Of a stretch of 49,271 nt of DNA, positions 7,018 through 15,476 are shown piece after piece; the stretch's first letter is position 1, and each line of letters starts with the position of its first letter. The notes beneath the pieces were generated by a model, which was not told the origin of the DNA, ran no database searches, and was given only the letters and a program-made list of their open reading frames with translations. The stretch spans positions 1 to 49,271 of the forward strand of contig CAMXQE010000028.1 of assembly GCA_947246015.1 (NCBI GenBank), given 5' to 3'. Source of the DNA: an uncultured Lachnospiraceae bacterium. Its GTDB lineage: Bacteria; Bacillota; Clostridia; Lachnospirales; Lachnospiraceae. A program made the translations under genes and the position numbers.

Positions 7018-7683
7018 ATGATGGAGCAGAACATAATAGCAGATGGTCAGATTGAGCTGATTGCCAGAATGGTAATGGAAGCAATGGGGAAAAAGCAGGA
7101 TGCACAGGGCGGTTATCTTGTTCCGGTGGGAGTTTCCGCAAGACATGTGCATCTGACACAGGAGCATGTGGAAGTCCTTTTTGGGGAAGGGTATCATTTG
7201 ACAAAGAAAAAAGAGCTGATGGGCGGACAATTTGCATCGAATGAACTGGTGACGATTGTGGGTCTGAAGCTTCGGGCAATAGAGAATGTAAGGATATTAG
7301 GGCCGGTAAGGAGCAGGTCGCAGGTGGAGATATCCTCGACCGATGCCATAAAGTTAGGGGTCAGGGCGCCGATACGGGAATCCGGAAATGTGTCCGGAAG
7401 CGCGCCGATTGCCCTCGTAGGGCCGAAAGGTGCGCTGTATCTGGAAGAAGGCTGTATTGTGGCAAAACGCCACATCCATATGTCGCCGAAGGATGCCATG
7501 GCGTCCGGGCTGCATGACGGGGATGTGGTATCCGTAAAAGCAGATAATGAACGGGGAACGGTATTTAACCATGTGCAGATACGGGTGGATGATAGTTTTA
7601 CGCTGGAGATGCACATCGATACGGATGAAGCCAATGCGGCAAAAATAGCTACAGGTGATACGGTCCGAATCGTAAATGGATAG
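7018..7683 (+). CDS. pduL: Phosphate propanoyltransferase PduL
   Basis: 221 residues. After an N-terminal amphipathic helix (DGQIELIARMVMEAMGKKQ, probable encapsulation peptide) come two PduL domains with the zinc-binding signatures SARHVHLTQEHVEVLFG (about residue 42) and AKRHIHMSPKDAMASG (about 155). It exchanges CoA for phosphate on the acyl-CoA made by the aldehyde dehydrogenase, recycling CoA in the lumen and yielding an acyl phosphate for ATP formation. GGAGGG at 7007-7012 supports ATG 7018 or the adjacent ATG 7021. A longer reading frame starting at 6928 would translate family B repeat sequence and is not favoured. Confidence 0.95.
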   Translation: MMEQNIIADGQIELIARMVMEAMGKKQDAQGGYLVPVGVSARHVHLTQEHVEVLFGEGYHLTKKKELMGGQFASNELVTIVGLKLRAIENVRILGPVRSRSQVEISSTDAIKLGVRAPIRESGNVSGSAPIALVGPKGALYLEEGCIVAKRHIHMSPKDAMASGLHDGDVVSVKADNERGTVFNHVQIRVDDSFTLEMHIDTDEANAAKIATGDTVRIVNG

Positions 7684-7774
7684 CGATAAGACGAGGAAGG
7701 AGCACGGAAGGGATGGAACAGTCGAAAATTCTTGTCCGGGCGGAACGGGGCGAAGCGAAAGGATGTAGGTCGGT

Positions 7775-8047
7775 ATGCTGGTAGGAAAAGTAGTGGGAAG
7801 CGTGGTTTCTACGAGAAAAAGCGAAAAACTGGTAGGCAATAAATTCATGGTGGTGGAGCTGGCAGAGCAGATGGGCGGCAGCGGAAACCAGCTGGTTGCG
7901 ATTGATAATATCGGCGCGGGAATCGGGGAATTTGTACTGGTTGCAACAGGGAGCGCGGCGCGGGTCGGCTGTGATTTGGCGGATGCTCCTATAGACGCGG
8001 CAATTGTTGGTATCATTGATGACGGAAGGCAATGGATGCAGAAATGA
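7775..8047 (+). CDS. BMC-P vertex pentamer protein (EutN/CcmL/PduN)
   Basis: 90 residues, the usual size. Typical EutN/CcmL sequence: MLVGKVVGSVVSTRKSEKLVG, then LVAIDNIGAGIGEFVLVATGSAAR and APIDAAIVGIIDD. It caps the twelve vertices of the shell. The 91 bases before it carry only a very short frame and an AAAGGATG purine stretch. The 3' end overlaps the next gene by 16 bases. Confidence 0.96.
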   Translation: MLVGKVVGSVVSTRKSEKLVGNKFMVVELAEQMGGSGNQLVAIDNIGAGIGEFVLVATGSAARVGCDLADAPIDAAIVGIIDDGRQWMQK

Positions 8048-9384
8048 GCGGGATGGAACGGATGAGTTTAGAAGAACTGAGCGCCGTATTGCGGCAGAGC
8101 GGAATAGTAGGCGCCGGAGGGGCTGGTTTTCCCACCTATGCAAAACTGGATAAGCGTGCGGATACCATTATTATGAACTGTGCGGAATGTGAGCCGCTTT
8201 TGAAACTCCACAGACAGCTGCTGGAGCATAATGCAGGAGAAATCGTGCAGGCTTTTCATCTGCTTGCGGAAACCGTAGAGGCAAAGGAAGCGATTATCGG
8301 CATTAAGAAAGCATATAAGGGGGCAATAGCGGCTTTGCAGGAGTGTATCGGGGAATATCCGGAGATTCGGCTCGGATTGCTGGAGGAGGTGTATCCGGCA
8401 GGGGACGAAGTCGTCCTGATTTATGAGGTGACGGGAAAAGTGGTGCCGCCGGGCGGACTGCCCATTGGAAGCGGCGTGGCAGTCTTCAATGTGGAAACGG
8501 TCTATAATATATACCGGGCAGTGGCACAGGCGGAGCCGGTACAGGATAAGCTGGTGTCCATCGTAGGGGAAGTGGAGCATCCGGTTACGGTGAGGCTGCC
8601 GCTTGGATGCAGTCTGGAAGAAGCGGTGCACCAGGCAGGGAAGATTACAACGGAGAACCCGGTGTATTTTGTCGGCGGTCCTATGATGGGATTCGAAGGA
8701 AGCGGAAGCCTTCCGGTGACGAAGACAACCAATGCGGTGCTGGTACTGCCGGAGGAACATCTGCTGGTGCAGAGGAAAAGAAGGAAATCATCCATTGATT
8801 TAAAACGTGCGGCAGCGGCATGTTGTCAGTGTTCCATGTGCACGGATTTGTGTCCGAGACATCTTCTGGGCCATCCCATAGAGCCGCATAAGTTTATGCG
8901 GGCGGCGACCTGTAAGGATATACAGGATACGGATATTTTCTTAAATACTATGTTCTGTTCATCCTGCGGGCTTTGCGAGAATTATTCCTGTATGCAGGGG
9001 CTTTCTCCCCGTTCGCTGATAGCGGATTATAAATCGGGGTTAAGGGCTCACGGAGTGAAACCGCCAAAGGCGGAGGCCGCGCCTGTGGCAAAGGAGCGTG
9101 AGTTTCGCAGGGCGCCGATGAAACGCCTGATGGCGAGACTGGATTTGACGAAGTATGATAAACCGGCACCCCTGAACGGGCAGACAGTAGAATGTAAGAG
9201 GGTGAAACTGATGCTGGGCCAGCATATCGGCGCGCCGGCAATTCCGGAGGTAAGCGTGGCGGATGAGGTGGAACGGGGACAGATGATAGCCCGTCCGGCG
9301 GATGGGCTGAGTGTAGCCATACATGCTTCGATTAGCGGAAAAGTAATGGAAGTAACAGATAAATATATTGTGATTCAGGCTTAA
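8032..9384 (+). CDS. pduS: RnfC-like electron transfer protein PduS
   Basis: 450 residues. The N-terminal half is RnfC/NuoF-like with an NADH/flavin-binding glycine stretch (SGIVGAGGAGFPTYAKL); the middle has a SLBB region (about 170-240); two ferredoxin-type clusters follow, CCQCSMCTDLCPRHLL and CSSCGLCENYSCMQG. In Pdu compartments PduS moves electrons through the shell with PduT, which is the next gene. The start overlaps the vertex gene; ATG 8044 with an ATGA overlap is an alternative. Likely role here: redox balancing of the lumen or reductive activation of a cofactor protein. Confidence 0.92.
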   Translation: MDAEMSGMERMSLEELSAVLRQSGIVGAGGAGFPTYAKLDKRADTIIMNCAECEPLLKLHRQLLEHNAGEIVQAFHLLAETVEAKEAIIGIKKAYKGAIAALQECIGEYPEIRLGLLEEVYPAGDEVVLIYEVTGKVVPPGGLPIGSGVAVFNVETVYNIYRAVAQAEPVQDKLVSIVGEVEHPVTVRLPLGCSLEEAVHQAGKITTENPVYFVGGPMMGFEGSGSLPVTKTTNAVLVLPEEHLLVQRKRRKSSIDLKRAAAACCQCSMCTDLCPRHLLGHPIEPHKFMRAATCKDIQDTDIFLNTMFCSSCGLCENYSCMQGLSPRSLIADYKSGLRAHGVKPPKAEAAPVAKEREFRRAPMKRLMARLDLTKYDKPAPLNGQTVECKRVKLMLGQHIGAPAIPEVSVADEVERGQMIARPADGLSVAIHASISGKVMEVTDKYIVIQA

Positions 9385-9480
9385 TGTGTATCTGAAAAGT
9401 CCGGGAGTCATCTGATTTTACAGGATGTCTGACCGTGTTCCGGATGATATGGGATGCTGAAAAACAGCATGGAGGTAAGT

Positions 9481-10029
9481 ATGAGTAAGGCAATCGGAAT
9501 GGTGGAATATAAAACGGTTTCATCGGGGGTAACGGCGGCGGACGCCATGGTGAAGACTGCGGAAGTGGATATTATAGAGGCGCAGACCGTATGTCCGGGC
9601 AAATACATTGCAGTCATCGGCGGAGAGCTGAGTGCGGTGAAGGCAGCGGTGGAGACAGCCAAAGTCAATTACGGAACTCACTTAATCAACAGCTTTGTGC
9701 TGGGAAATCCCCATGAGTCCATTTTTCCGGCAATATACGGCGCAGCGGCGGTGGAAAATGTCTCGGCGCTTGGTATTTTGGAAACCTATGATGCATCTTC
9801 CATTATCGTAGCGGCGGATGTCGCAGCCAAGACAGCGATTGTCACTCTGATAGAACTCCGCATCGCAAGAGGAATGTGCGGGAAGTCATATCTGATGCTG
9901 ACCGGAGAGGTGGCGGCGGTGGAAGCCGCTATAGAAAAGGCGAAGCGGGAAATAGGAGCGGATGGGATGTATCTGGATTCTTCGGTTATTGCGCATCCGG
10001 ATGAGAAGATATGGAGAGCGGTATTGTAG
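9481..10029 (+). CDS. pduT: BMC-T shell trimer with Fe-S site, PduT type
   Basis: 182 residues with two tandem BMC domains (about 1-90 and 95-182). Strong resemblance to PduT: KAIGMVEYKTVSSGVTAADAM, then the Cys-bearing pore loop QTVCPGKY, which in PduT binds a [4Fe-4S] cluster at the trimer axis, and in domain two ALGILETYDASSIIVAADVA and SSVIAHPDEKIWRAV. It should pass electrons across the shell together with PduS. GGAGG at 9471-9475 selects ATG 9481 over an upstream in-frame start. Confidence 0.95.
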   Translation: MSKAIGMVEYKTVSSGVTAADAMVKTAEVDIIEAQTVCPGKYIAVIGGELSAVKAAVETAKVNYGTHLINSFVLGNPHESIFPAIYGAAAVENVSALGILETYDASSIIVAADVAAKTAIVTLIELRIARGMCGKSYLMLTGEVAAVEAAIEKAKREIGADGMYLDSSVIAHPDEKIWRAVL

Positions 10030-10797
10030 ATGTTAGCGATAGAGAGAAGAAATGAAATATTGGAGAAACTTCAAAAAGAAAAGCGGGTGGTAGTCAGTGA
10101 ATTGAGCCGGACTTACGGAGTTTCGGAGGAGACAATAAGGCGGGATTTGGAGAAACTGGAAAATGACGGGTATGTGATAAAAAGTTACGGCGGGGCCGTC
10201 CTGAATGAGAACGTGAATATTGATATGCCTTTTAATATCCGGAAGAATACGAATGTGGTCGGGAAACAGAAGATAGCGGAAATTGTAAGGGATATGGTGA
10301 AGGACGGGGAACGGCTGATGTTGGATTCCAGTTCCACGGCGGTGTTCATTGCAAAGGCGCTGAAAGAAGAAAAAAGGAACCTGACGATTATTACCAATTC
10401 CATTGAGATTATCATTGAACTTTTTGACAGACCGGACTGGCATGTGCTTTCAACGGGTGGGCTTGCGATGGAGGGCTCGCTGGCATTAGTAGGGCCGCAG
10501 ACGGACCAGATGCTGCGGGCATATCATGTGGATAAGGCTATAATCTCCTGCAAGGGATTCGATATGGAAAATGGCATTACGGATTCTAATGAACTGCACG
10601 CCGGAAATAAAAAGACGATGCTGGAACGGGCGGATTGCAGGATTCTGGCGGTAGACAGCTCGAAGTTCGGGCATACGGCTTTTACGACGATAGGCGGACT
10701 GGAGCATATTTCGATGATTATTACGGATGAAGAGCCGGAGGAGCGATGGCTGAAGCTGTTTGAAAAATATAAAGTGAAGTGTGTCTGGGCATCATAG
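10030..10797 (+). CDS. DeoR-family transcriptional regulator of the BMC operon
   Basis: 255 residues. N-terminal DeoR helix-turn-helix (RRNEILEKLQKEKRVVVSEL, GVSEETIRRDLEKLE, GYVIKSYGGAV) and a C-terminal sugar-phosphate sensor domain of the isomerase-like fold (MLDSSSTAVFIAKAL, then GGLAMEGSLALVG and DKAIISCKGFDMENGITD). The start codon follows directly on the stop of pduT, so the two are co-translated. These regulators usually repress until a sugar phosphate binds; fuculose- or rhamnulose-1-phosphate would fit the operon. Direct repeats around the promoter at 740-804 are candidate sites. Confidence 0.93.
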   Translation: MLAIERRNEILEKLQKEKRVVVSELSRTYGVSEETIRRDLEKLENDGYVIKSYGGAVLNENVNIDMPFNIRKNTNVVGKQKIAEIVRDMVKDGERLMLDSSSTAVFIAKALKEEKRNLTIITNSIEIIIELFDRPDWHVLSTGGLAMEGSLALVGPQTDQMLRAYHVDKAIISCKGFDMENGITDSNELHAGNKKTMLERADCRILAVDSSKFGHTAFTTIGGLEHISMIITDEEPEERWLKLFEKYKVKCVWAS

Positions 10798-10904
10798 CGT
10801 GATTGAGGAATGACACATTTATAACAGGAAGATTGATTTCTGTGTATTCATAAAAGGGCCTATTGAAAAATTCCGCAAGTACTAGTACAATAAAAACCAG
10901 TAAA

Positions 10905-11033
10905 GTCAAATACCCCGCCGCAAGCAGCGGGGCATCAAACTTGAAACGCCCCAAGGGGCTGGGTATTTGACCCTCGCGGCATTCGCCAAATGCTCGTGCA
11001 AGCACGGCACTTGGCTCATTGCTCGCGGGAATA
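10905..11033 (+). repeat. Dispersed repeat family A, full copy 1
   Basis: 129 bp almost identical to 46798-46926 and to the reverse strand of 20512-20640. Two nested hairpins are visible: GTCAAATACC pairs with GGTATTTGAC around CCCCGC/GCGGGG, and CTCGCGG...CTCGCGGG around GCCAAATGC/GCACTTGGC with CGTGC/GCACG inside. It fills most of the 262-base gap after the DeoR gene, whose remainder shows nothing recognisable. Confidence 0.9.
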
Positions 11034-11059
11034 ATCGTAATTCCTCATGACGGACAGGT

Positions 11060-11320
11060 ATGAAGCAGATAGAAAGGACAGGGACGGATATGCGGGAAAT
11101 GGAATTCAAGATGGAGCGGCAGGGACTGCTGGCGGCAGGGGAGCACGTCACAGTTACGGAAGGGGTGCTTCCCAGTAATTATTATTATACCATAGATCCA
11201 TCTTTGGCAATGTCAGGGAATTATCCGTTCCGGGAGAGGCTTCTGGCAAGGGAAGGCACGGTCATCAACGTGCTGGAAAACGAGAGAGGTTTTTATGTTC
11301 TGGTACAGTTTGAGGAATGA
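11060..11320 (+). CDS. Small hypothetical protein
   Basis: 86 residues (76 from the alternative ATG at 11090). Not recognised as a named family. Soluble and acidic, with NYYYTIDPSLAMSGNYPFRE in the centre and a C-terminal beta-rich stretch (REGTVINVLENERGFYVLVQF). The ribosome binding site is weak. It precedes ridA by 39 bases in the same direction and probably belongs to that short operon. Codon use looks like its neighbours. Confidence 0.6.
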   Translation: MKQIERTGTDMREMEFKMERQGLLAAGEHVTVTEGVLPSNYYYTIDPSLAMSGNYPFRERLLAREGTVINVLENERGFYVLVQFEE

Positions 11321-11359
11321 CGGGAATGATTTAAAATAAGAAAGACGAGGAGAAAGCAG

Positions 11360-11743
11360 ATGTTAAAAAAAGTATCAACCAGCAAAGCACCCGCAGCAAT
11401 CGGACCTTATTCGCAGGCGATTATTGCAGGAAAGACCTTATATGCATCGGGCCAGATTCCGATTGACCCGGCTACGGGGGAAATTAAAGGCAGTGATATT
11501 TCAGACCAGACCAGACAGGTTATGCGGAATATAGGAGCAATCCTGACAGAAGCAGGATATACTTATAAGGATGTGGTAAAAACCACATGTTTTTTGGCCG
11601 ATATGGGAGATTTTGCGGCATTTAACAGTATATATGAGAAGTACTTTACGGAACAGGATAAGCCGGCAAGGAGCTGTGTAGCGGTAAAGACACTGCCGAA
11701 GAATGTACTCTGTGAAGTGGAAGTGATTGCATATCATGGATAA
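11360..11743 (+). CDS. ridA: RidA family enamine/imine deaminase
   Basis: 127 residues, full length for the RidA (YjgF/YER057c/UK114) family. Signatures seen: [26 protein letters not shown] at the N-terminus and [22 protein letters not shown], which has the arginine that holds the imine carboxylate. It hydrolyses reactive 2-aminoacrylate and related enamines in the cytosol. The stop overlaps the start of the shikimate kinase by 8 bases. AGGAG lies at 11348-11352. Confidence 0.95.
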   Translation: MLKKVSTSKAPAAIGPYSQAIIAGKTLYASGQIPIDPATGEIKGSDISDQTRQVMRNIGAILTEAGYTYKDVVKTTCFLADMGDFAAFNSIYEKYFTEQDKPARSCVAVKTLPKNVLCEVEVIAYHG

Positions 11744-12242
11744 TGTGGTGCTAATCGGTATGCCCGGAGCAGGGAAAAGTACGGTAGGCGTGGTGCTTGC
11801 CAAGCGGCTGGGCTTCAGGTTTATGGATTCCGATTTGGTGATACAGGAGCAGACGGGTATGCTCCTGTACCAGATTATGGAAGAAAAGGGCGTGGATGGG
11901 TTTCTGAAGGTGGAAAATGACATCAATGCTTCCATCATAGCAGGCAGAAGCGTGATTGCGACCGGGGGCAGCGTGATATACGGCAGGGAGGCGATGGCGC
12001 ATCTGAAAAGCATCGGAACCATTGTTTATTTAAAGCTCGGACTGGATTCCATTAAGGAACGGCTGGGCAATCTGAAAGAACGCGGGGTTGCGGTCAGGGA
12101 CGGGCAGACATTGGAAGAATTATATGCGGAGAGAGTCCCCTGTTATGAAAAATATGCGGATATCACCATAGAGTGTGAAAACAGAATGATAAAGGATATC
12201 GTGGCGGACATTGCGGATGCCATGGGAAGAAATGGAAAATGA
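11736..12242 (+). CDS. aroK: Shikimate kinase
   Basis: 168 residues. P-loop [11 protein letters not shown] at residues 8-18, shikimate-binding DSDL (33-36), and the GG motif ATGGSVIY near residue 75. It phosphorylates shikimate in the common aromatic pathway, giving precursors for the trp operon further along. Starts inside the end of ridA, so likely translationally coupled; a TTG nine bases earlier is less likely. The arginine-containing lid region ([18 protein letters not shown]) is present. Confidence 0.92.
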   Translation: MDNVVLIGMPGAGKSTVGVVLAKRLGFRFMDSDLVIQEQTGMLLYQIMEEKGVDGFLKVENDINASIIAGRSVIATGGSVIYGREAMAHLKSIGTIVYLKLGLDSIKERLGNLKERGVAVRDGQTLEELYAERVPCYEKYADITIECENRMIKDIVADIADAMGRNGK

Positions 12243-13195
12243 TGAAAAAGAAAACAATGCTCAGCAGCCTGCTTTTATTTTTGGCAGCCTGTATTTGGGG
12301 TTTTGCATTTGTAGCGCAGAGTGTCGGAATGGACTATATGGGGCCGCTGACATTTAACAGCGTGCGGTTTCTAATCGGCGGGACGGTGCTTCTGCCGCTC
12401 ATTTATGCACAGGGGTGCGTAAGGAAATCAGCTGCTTCGCAGCACGCTCCCTGCGCGGCGGGGAAGGAGAATCGGGACGGCAGGACAGGATTTGCAGGAG
12501 CCGGACAGAAAAACGGGGTGGGTATTACCTTAAAAGGCGGTATCTGCTGCGGACTTGCCATTTGTTTTGCCTCTGTTTTCCAACAGCTGGGCATACAGTA
12601 TACAACAGTAGGTAAGGCGGGATTCATTACCACGCTTTATATTATCCTTGTACCGTTATTTGGTCTGTTCATGCATAAGAAGATACCGGGAAAGGTATGG
12701 GTTTCAGCGGCTGCAGCAGCGGTGGGATTGTATCTGCTGTGCGTTACGGAAGGGTTTGTGATTGGAAAAGGGGATATGCTGGTTTTTGTATGTGCCATTC
12801 TTTTTTCCATACATATTTTAGTGATTGATTATTTTTCGCCGAAAGCGGACGGAGTAGCGCTGTCCTGTATCCAGTTTTATACTGCGGGCATTTTGTGCGG
12901 TGTGGGGGCACTGCTTGCAGAACAGCCGTCATGGGAGCAGCTCATGCAGGGAATAGTTCCTGTATTGTATGCGGGTATTATGTCCTGCGGGGTAGCGTAT
13001 ACGCTGCAGATTATCGGGCAGAAGGAACTGGAGCCGACCGTGGCTTCCCTGATTCTCAGCATGGAATCCGCAGTGTCTGTTCTGGCGGGATGGCTGCTGT
13101 TAGGGCAGGCTCTCACAGCAAGGGAACTGGCAGGATGTGTACTGGTTTTTGCGGCGGTTATTCTTGTGCAGATTCGGCCGGCGGAGGAGCCGTGA
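12239..13195 (+). CDS. EamA/DMT-family transporter with a repeat-derived insertion
   Basis: 318 residues, drug/metabolite transporter superfamily with about ten membrane segments in two EamA halves (SSLLLFLAACIWGFAFVAQS at the start, ELEPTVASLILSMESAVSVL in the second half). Substrate unknown. Between the second and third membrane helices (about residues 55-88) lies a polar, Cys/Ala/Gly-rich stretch that is encoded by a copy of repeat family B and is not expected in the family. The frame stays open. The start overlaps the aroK stop (ATGA). Confidence 0.9.
   Translation: MMKKKTMLSSLLLFLAACIWGFAFVAQSVGMDYMGPLTFNSVRFLIGGTVLLPLIYAQGCVRKSAASQHAPCAAGKENRDGRTGFAGAGQKNGVGITLKGGICCGLAICFASVFQQLGIQYTTVGKAGFITTLYIILVPLFGLFMHKKIPGKVWVSAAAAAVGLYLLCVTEGFVIGKGDMLVFVCAILFSIHILVIDYFSPKADGVALSCIQFYTAGILCGVGALLAEQPSWEQLMQGIVPVLYAGIMSCGVAYTLQIIGQKELEPTVASLILSMESAVSVLAGWLLLGQALTARELAGCVLVFAAVILVQIRPAEEP
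12401..12470 (+). repeat. Dispersed repeat family B, copy 2, inside a coding sequence
   Basis: TTTATGCACAGGGGTGCGTA, an inner hairpin AGCTGCTTCGCAGC, and CTCCCTGCGCGGCGGGGAAG align with 36908-36980. It is translated in frame within the DMT transporter. Confidence 0.7.
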
Positions 13196-13347
13196 GGTCA
13201 GTGAGGTCATTTCGTATCCGGTCATCTGACAATGGGCAGGTTTTCGATGAAATACGTAAGGTATATCTTAAAGGGGTTCGTGCAAGAATATATAACAATA
13301 TAATCAGGTTCTGAAAAGCAAAATGAGATAAAAGGAGTGTACACAAT

Positions 13348-13965
13348 ATGGACATGAAAGCAATGTATAACCTTAGTTACGGTCTGTTCGTTCTCACCTC
13401 TTCCTGGGACGGCAGGGACAGCGGCTGTATCATCAACACGGCGGGACAGGTGACAAACGAGCCTAATCGAATCAGCATCGCGGTGAATAAGGCTAATTTC
13501 ACGCAGGAGCTGGTGCAGAAAAGCGGCAGGTTCAACGTCTCCATTCTCAGTGAGGAGGCAAAATTTGAAACCTTCCGGCATTTTGGGTTCCAGTCCGGCC
13601 GGGATGTGGATAAGTTTGCGGACTTTGCGGACTGCAGGCGCAGTGACAACGGGCTTTATTATGTGACTGCCGGAACCAACAGCTATATCAGCGCCGCCGT
13701 GGAGCAGAGCATTGACCTGGGCACACATACGCTGTTTATCGCCTCTGTGGAGGATATGGAGGTTCTTTCCCAGACCCCCTCGGCTACTTACAGTTATTAC
13801 CAGAACTCTATCAAGCCGAAGCCCGGCCAGCCCGCCGCCGGTGGAAAGACCGTCTGGCGGTGCAAGGTCTGCGGGTATATCTACGAGGGCGAGGAACTTC
13901 CGGCAGATTTTGTATGTCCGCTGTGCAAGCACCCCGCTTCCGATTTTGAAAAAGTTACCGGATAA
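13348..13965 (+). CDS. Flavin reductase-rubredoxin fusion (high-molecular-weight rubredoxin)
   Basis: 205 residues. Residues 1-150 are a flavin reductase-like (FMN-binding split-barrel) domain (YNLSYGLFVLTSS, INTAGQVTNEPNRISIAVNK), and 165-205 a rubredoxin domain with the two iron knuckles CKVCGYIYEGEE and CPLCKHP. In acetogens such Hrb proteins take NADH electrons and feed flavodiiron oxidases or rubrerythrin, protecting anaerobes from oxygen and NO. AAAGGAG stands upstream. The 3' end overlaps the convergent ABM gene by 11 bases. Confidence 0.94.
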   Translation: MDMKAMYNLSYGLFVLTSSWDGRDSGCIINTAGQVTNEPNRISIAVNKANFTQELVQKSGRFNVSILSEEAKFETFRHFGFQSGRDVDKFADFADCRRSDNGLYYVTAGTNSYISAAVEQSIDLGTHTLFIASVEDMEVLSQTPSATYSYYQNSIKPKPGQPAAGGKTVWRCKVCGYIYEGEELPADFVCPLCKHPASDFEKVTG

Positions 13966-14284
13966 ATGCTTTATCTGCTGTAGGGATTCCGGCTTCGTCG
14001 GATAAATAACGCTCCACTTTCATGTGCAGGTTATATTTCTCACGAAGTCTCGTGATTTCCGTCATCATGGGCGAAGCGTGGTGGACGTCTATGGAATGCT
14101 GGTCTTTCCAGCTGTCAATTAAGAGGACGGTTTCTTCGTCATCCATAGGATAAAAATATTCATAACGAAGATTTCCGTCTTCTGCCCGGATGCGGCTGAC
14201 CACGCCGCCTGCCGTCATTTCTTCCGCGAATTTCTTCGCGTTTCCATTTTCGCCGCTGTAATAAATATGAATGGTTATAGCCAT
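13955..14284 (-). CDS. ABM-domain protein (putative quinol monooxygenase, YgiN-like)
   Basis: 109 residues with an antibiotic biosynthesis monooxygenase-type ferredoxin-like fold: MAITIHIYYSGENG, then the NLRYEYFYPMDDEETVLLID strand pair and DQHSIDVHHASP, which is the typical H-x-x-S motif of the family. The exact activity of most such proteins is unknown. Preceded by GAGGTGG. Convergent with the rubredoxin gene, so a shared redox-stress context is possible. Confidence 0.87.
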   Translation of the reverse strand: MAITIHIYYSGENGNAKKFAEEMTAGGVVSRIRAEDGNLRYEYFYPMDDEETVLLIDSWKDQHSIDVHHASPMMTEITRLREKYNLHMKVERYLSDEAGIPTADKAFIR

Positions 14285-14334
14285 TTTTTACCACCTCATT
14301 TCATTTGGTCTGATGTTATAAATAGTATGAAAAA

Positions 14335-14916
14335 TTATAGCATATACTTAGCGGAATCACAATAATAGGCGGAAATAAGCTGCGGTGAGATAGTTTCAAT
14401 TTCCATTTCACCCTGCTTCATCATCTTCTGAATCTGGCTTCTGGACAATCCCAAAGCTTCGGCAATTTGTTTTTCCGGCCGGATTTTTAATTCATGAGGA
14501 TTATGGATTTGAAGCAGAATCCGGTCTGTGGAATCGCTGTGAGCTGTTGTTTCATGCAGCTTTACAATCTCATAAGACAAATGTTCCAAATCAATCTCTG
14601 CTTTGTTCTTCCGGAACAACTGTATATTTTTGCCATACATTTCCGCAAACGATTCATCGTTGCTTAAAAAACTCTGGTATTCCGTCTTTGGTATGGAAGA
14701 AGCCTTTTGCCTTTCATAGATGGCAAGATTGAAAGTGTGCCTGCATTTCCTGCATTGGTAAATCAGCCAGATATCCAGTTTACTGCCGTTGGCATTGATG
14801 CGGAATTTCTTTGTGTTTTGAAAATTGGTTTTTCTGCCGCATCCGGCACAATTCCGGATGACAGAAAAGGATTCTTTCAGTATGATTTCATATTCTGTTT
14901 TCCTTAAATAGCTCAT
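14335..14916 (-). CDS. DUF1062 domain protein
   Basis: 193 residues from the ATG six bases after AGGAGATGCAA. Two CxxC pairs (CAGCGRK and CRKCRH) suggest a zinc ribbon near residues 20-60. The C-terminal part contains a helix-turn-helix-like stretch (KQIAEALGLSRSQIQKMMKQ). Matches the DUF1062 family, which has no known function; a nucleic-acid-binding role is my inference from the two motifs. Confidence 0.83.
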   Translation of the reverse strand: MSYLRKTEYEIILKESFSVIRNCAGCGRKTNFQNTKKFRINANGSKLDIWLIYQCRKCRHTFNLAIYERQKASSIPKTEYQSFLSNDESFAEMYGKNIQLFRKNKAEIDLEHLSYEIVKLHETTAHSDSTDRILLQIHNPHELKIRPEKQIAEALGLSRSQIQKMMKQGEMEIETISPQLISAYYCDSAKYML

Positions 14917-14922
14917 TTGCAT

Positions 14923-15423
14923 CTCCTATTCTTTTTATAGTCTGATGCGCCGGCTATTACGGATTCATATTCGTTTCTGCAATAGCCGCGCTATGCAGAA
15001 TAAACGGGTGTAGTCATAGAATCATCGCTCCTTTCCGGTTGTTATGGTTTTTGCAAATGCTTTCTCTTTAGTTTAACGAATGACAGAAAAAATACCTACC
15101 TCAGATTCTTTTATAAAAAAGCGTGAGCATCCTGATTTATAAACTGTACCCCTTGTCAAAGATATTTTTAATAGTTCAGACCATGATTTTAGGCAGATAC
15201 CTTTATGCATCTCTTTCATTGGACACATAGACTTTGCAAACCCGAAATGTTGGACACATAAAGGCTGGACCGTCCATGGGATTTACAAAGATACTGGTGG
15301 TGGCTTGTCCTTTTTTCGGTCACAGTTTGATGGTTATAAAAAATTCATAAAAAGTTTTGTTGCATTAACCGAAGTAAGATAATAAAATGTAGATAGGAAA
15401 GTATGAATTTTTGAAGAAAAGCC
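14923..15423. other. 500-base intergenic stretch without a gene
   Basis: No credible reading frame. It contains two copies of TTGGACACATA (15219-15229 and 15250-15260), 31 bases apart, and short decayed-looking sequence; possibly the relic of a lost gene or insertion sequence. The end leads into the promoter of the toxin-antitoxin pair. Confidence 0.4.
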
Positions 15424-15453
15424 ATGCTATAATCTGCGGGCAGATTATAGCAT
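15424..15453. promoter_or_regulatory. Operator palindrome covering the -10 of the toxin-antitoxin promoter
   Basis: ATGCTATAATCTGC (15424-15437) is the perfect reverse complement of GCAGATTATAGCAT (15440-15453), separated by GG. A TATAAT -10 box (15428-15433) lies within it. This is the expected arrangement for autoregulation by the antitoxin. Confidence 0.75.
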
Positions 15454-15476
15454 TACTAACCAAAGGAGGTGTTTTT

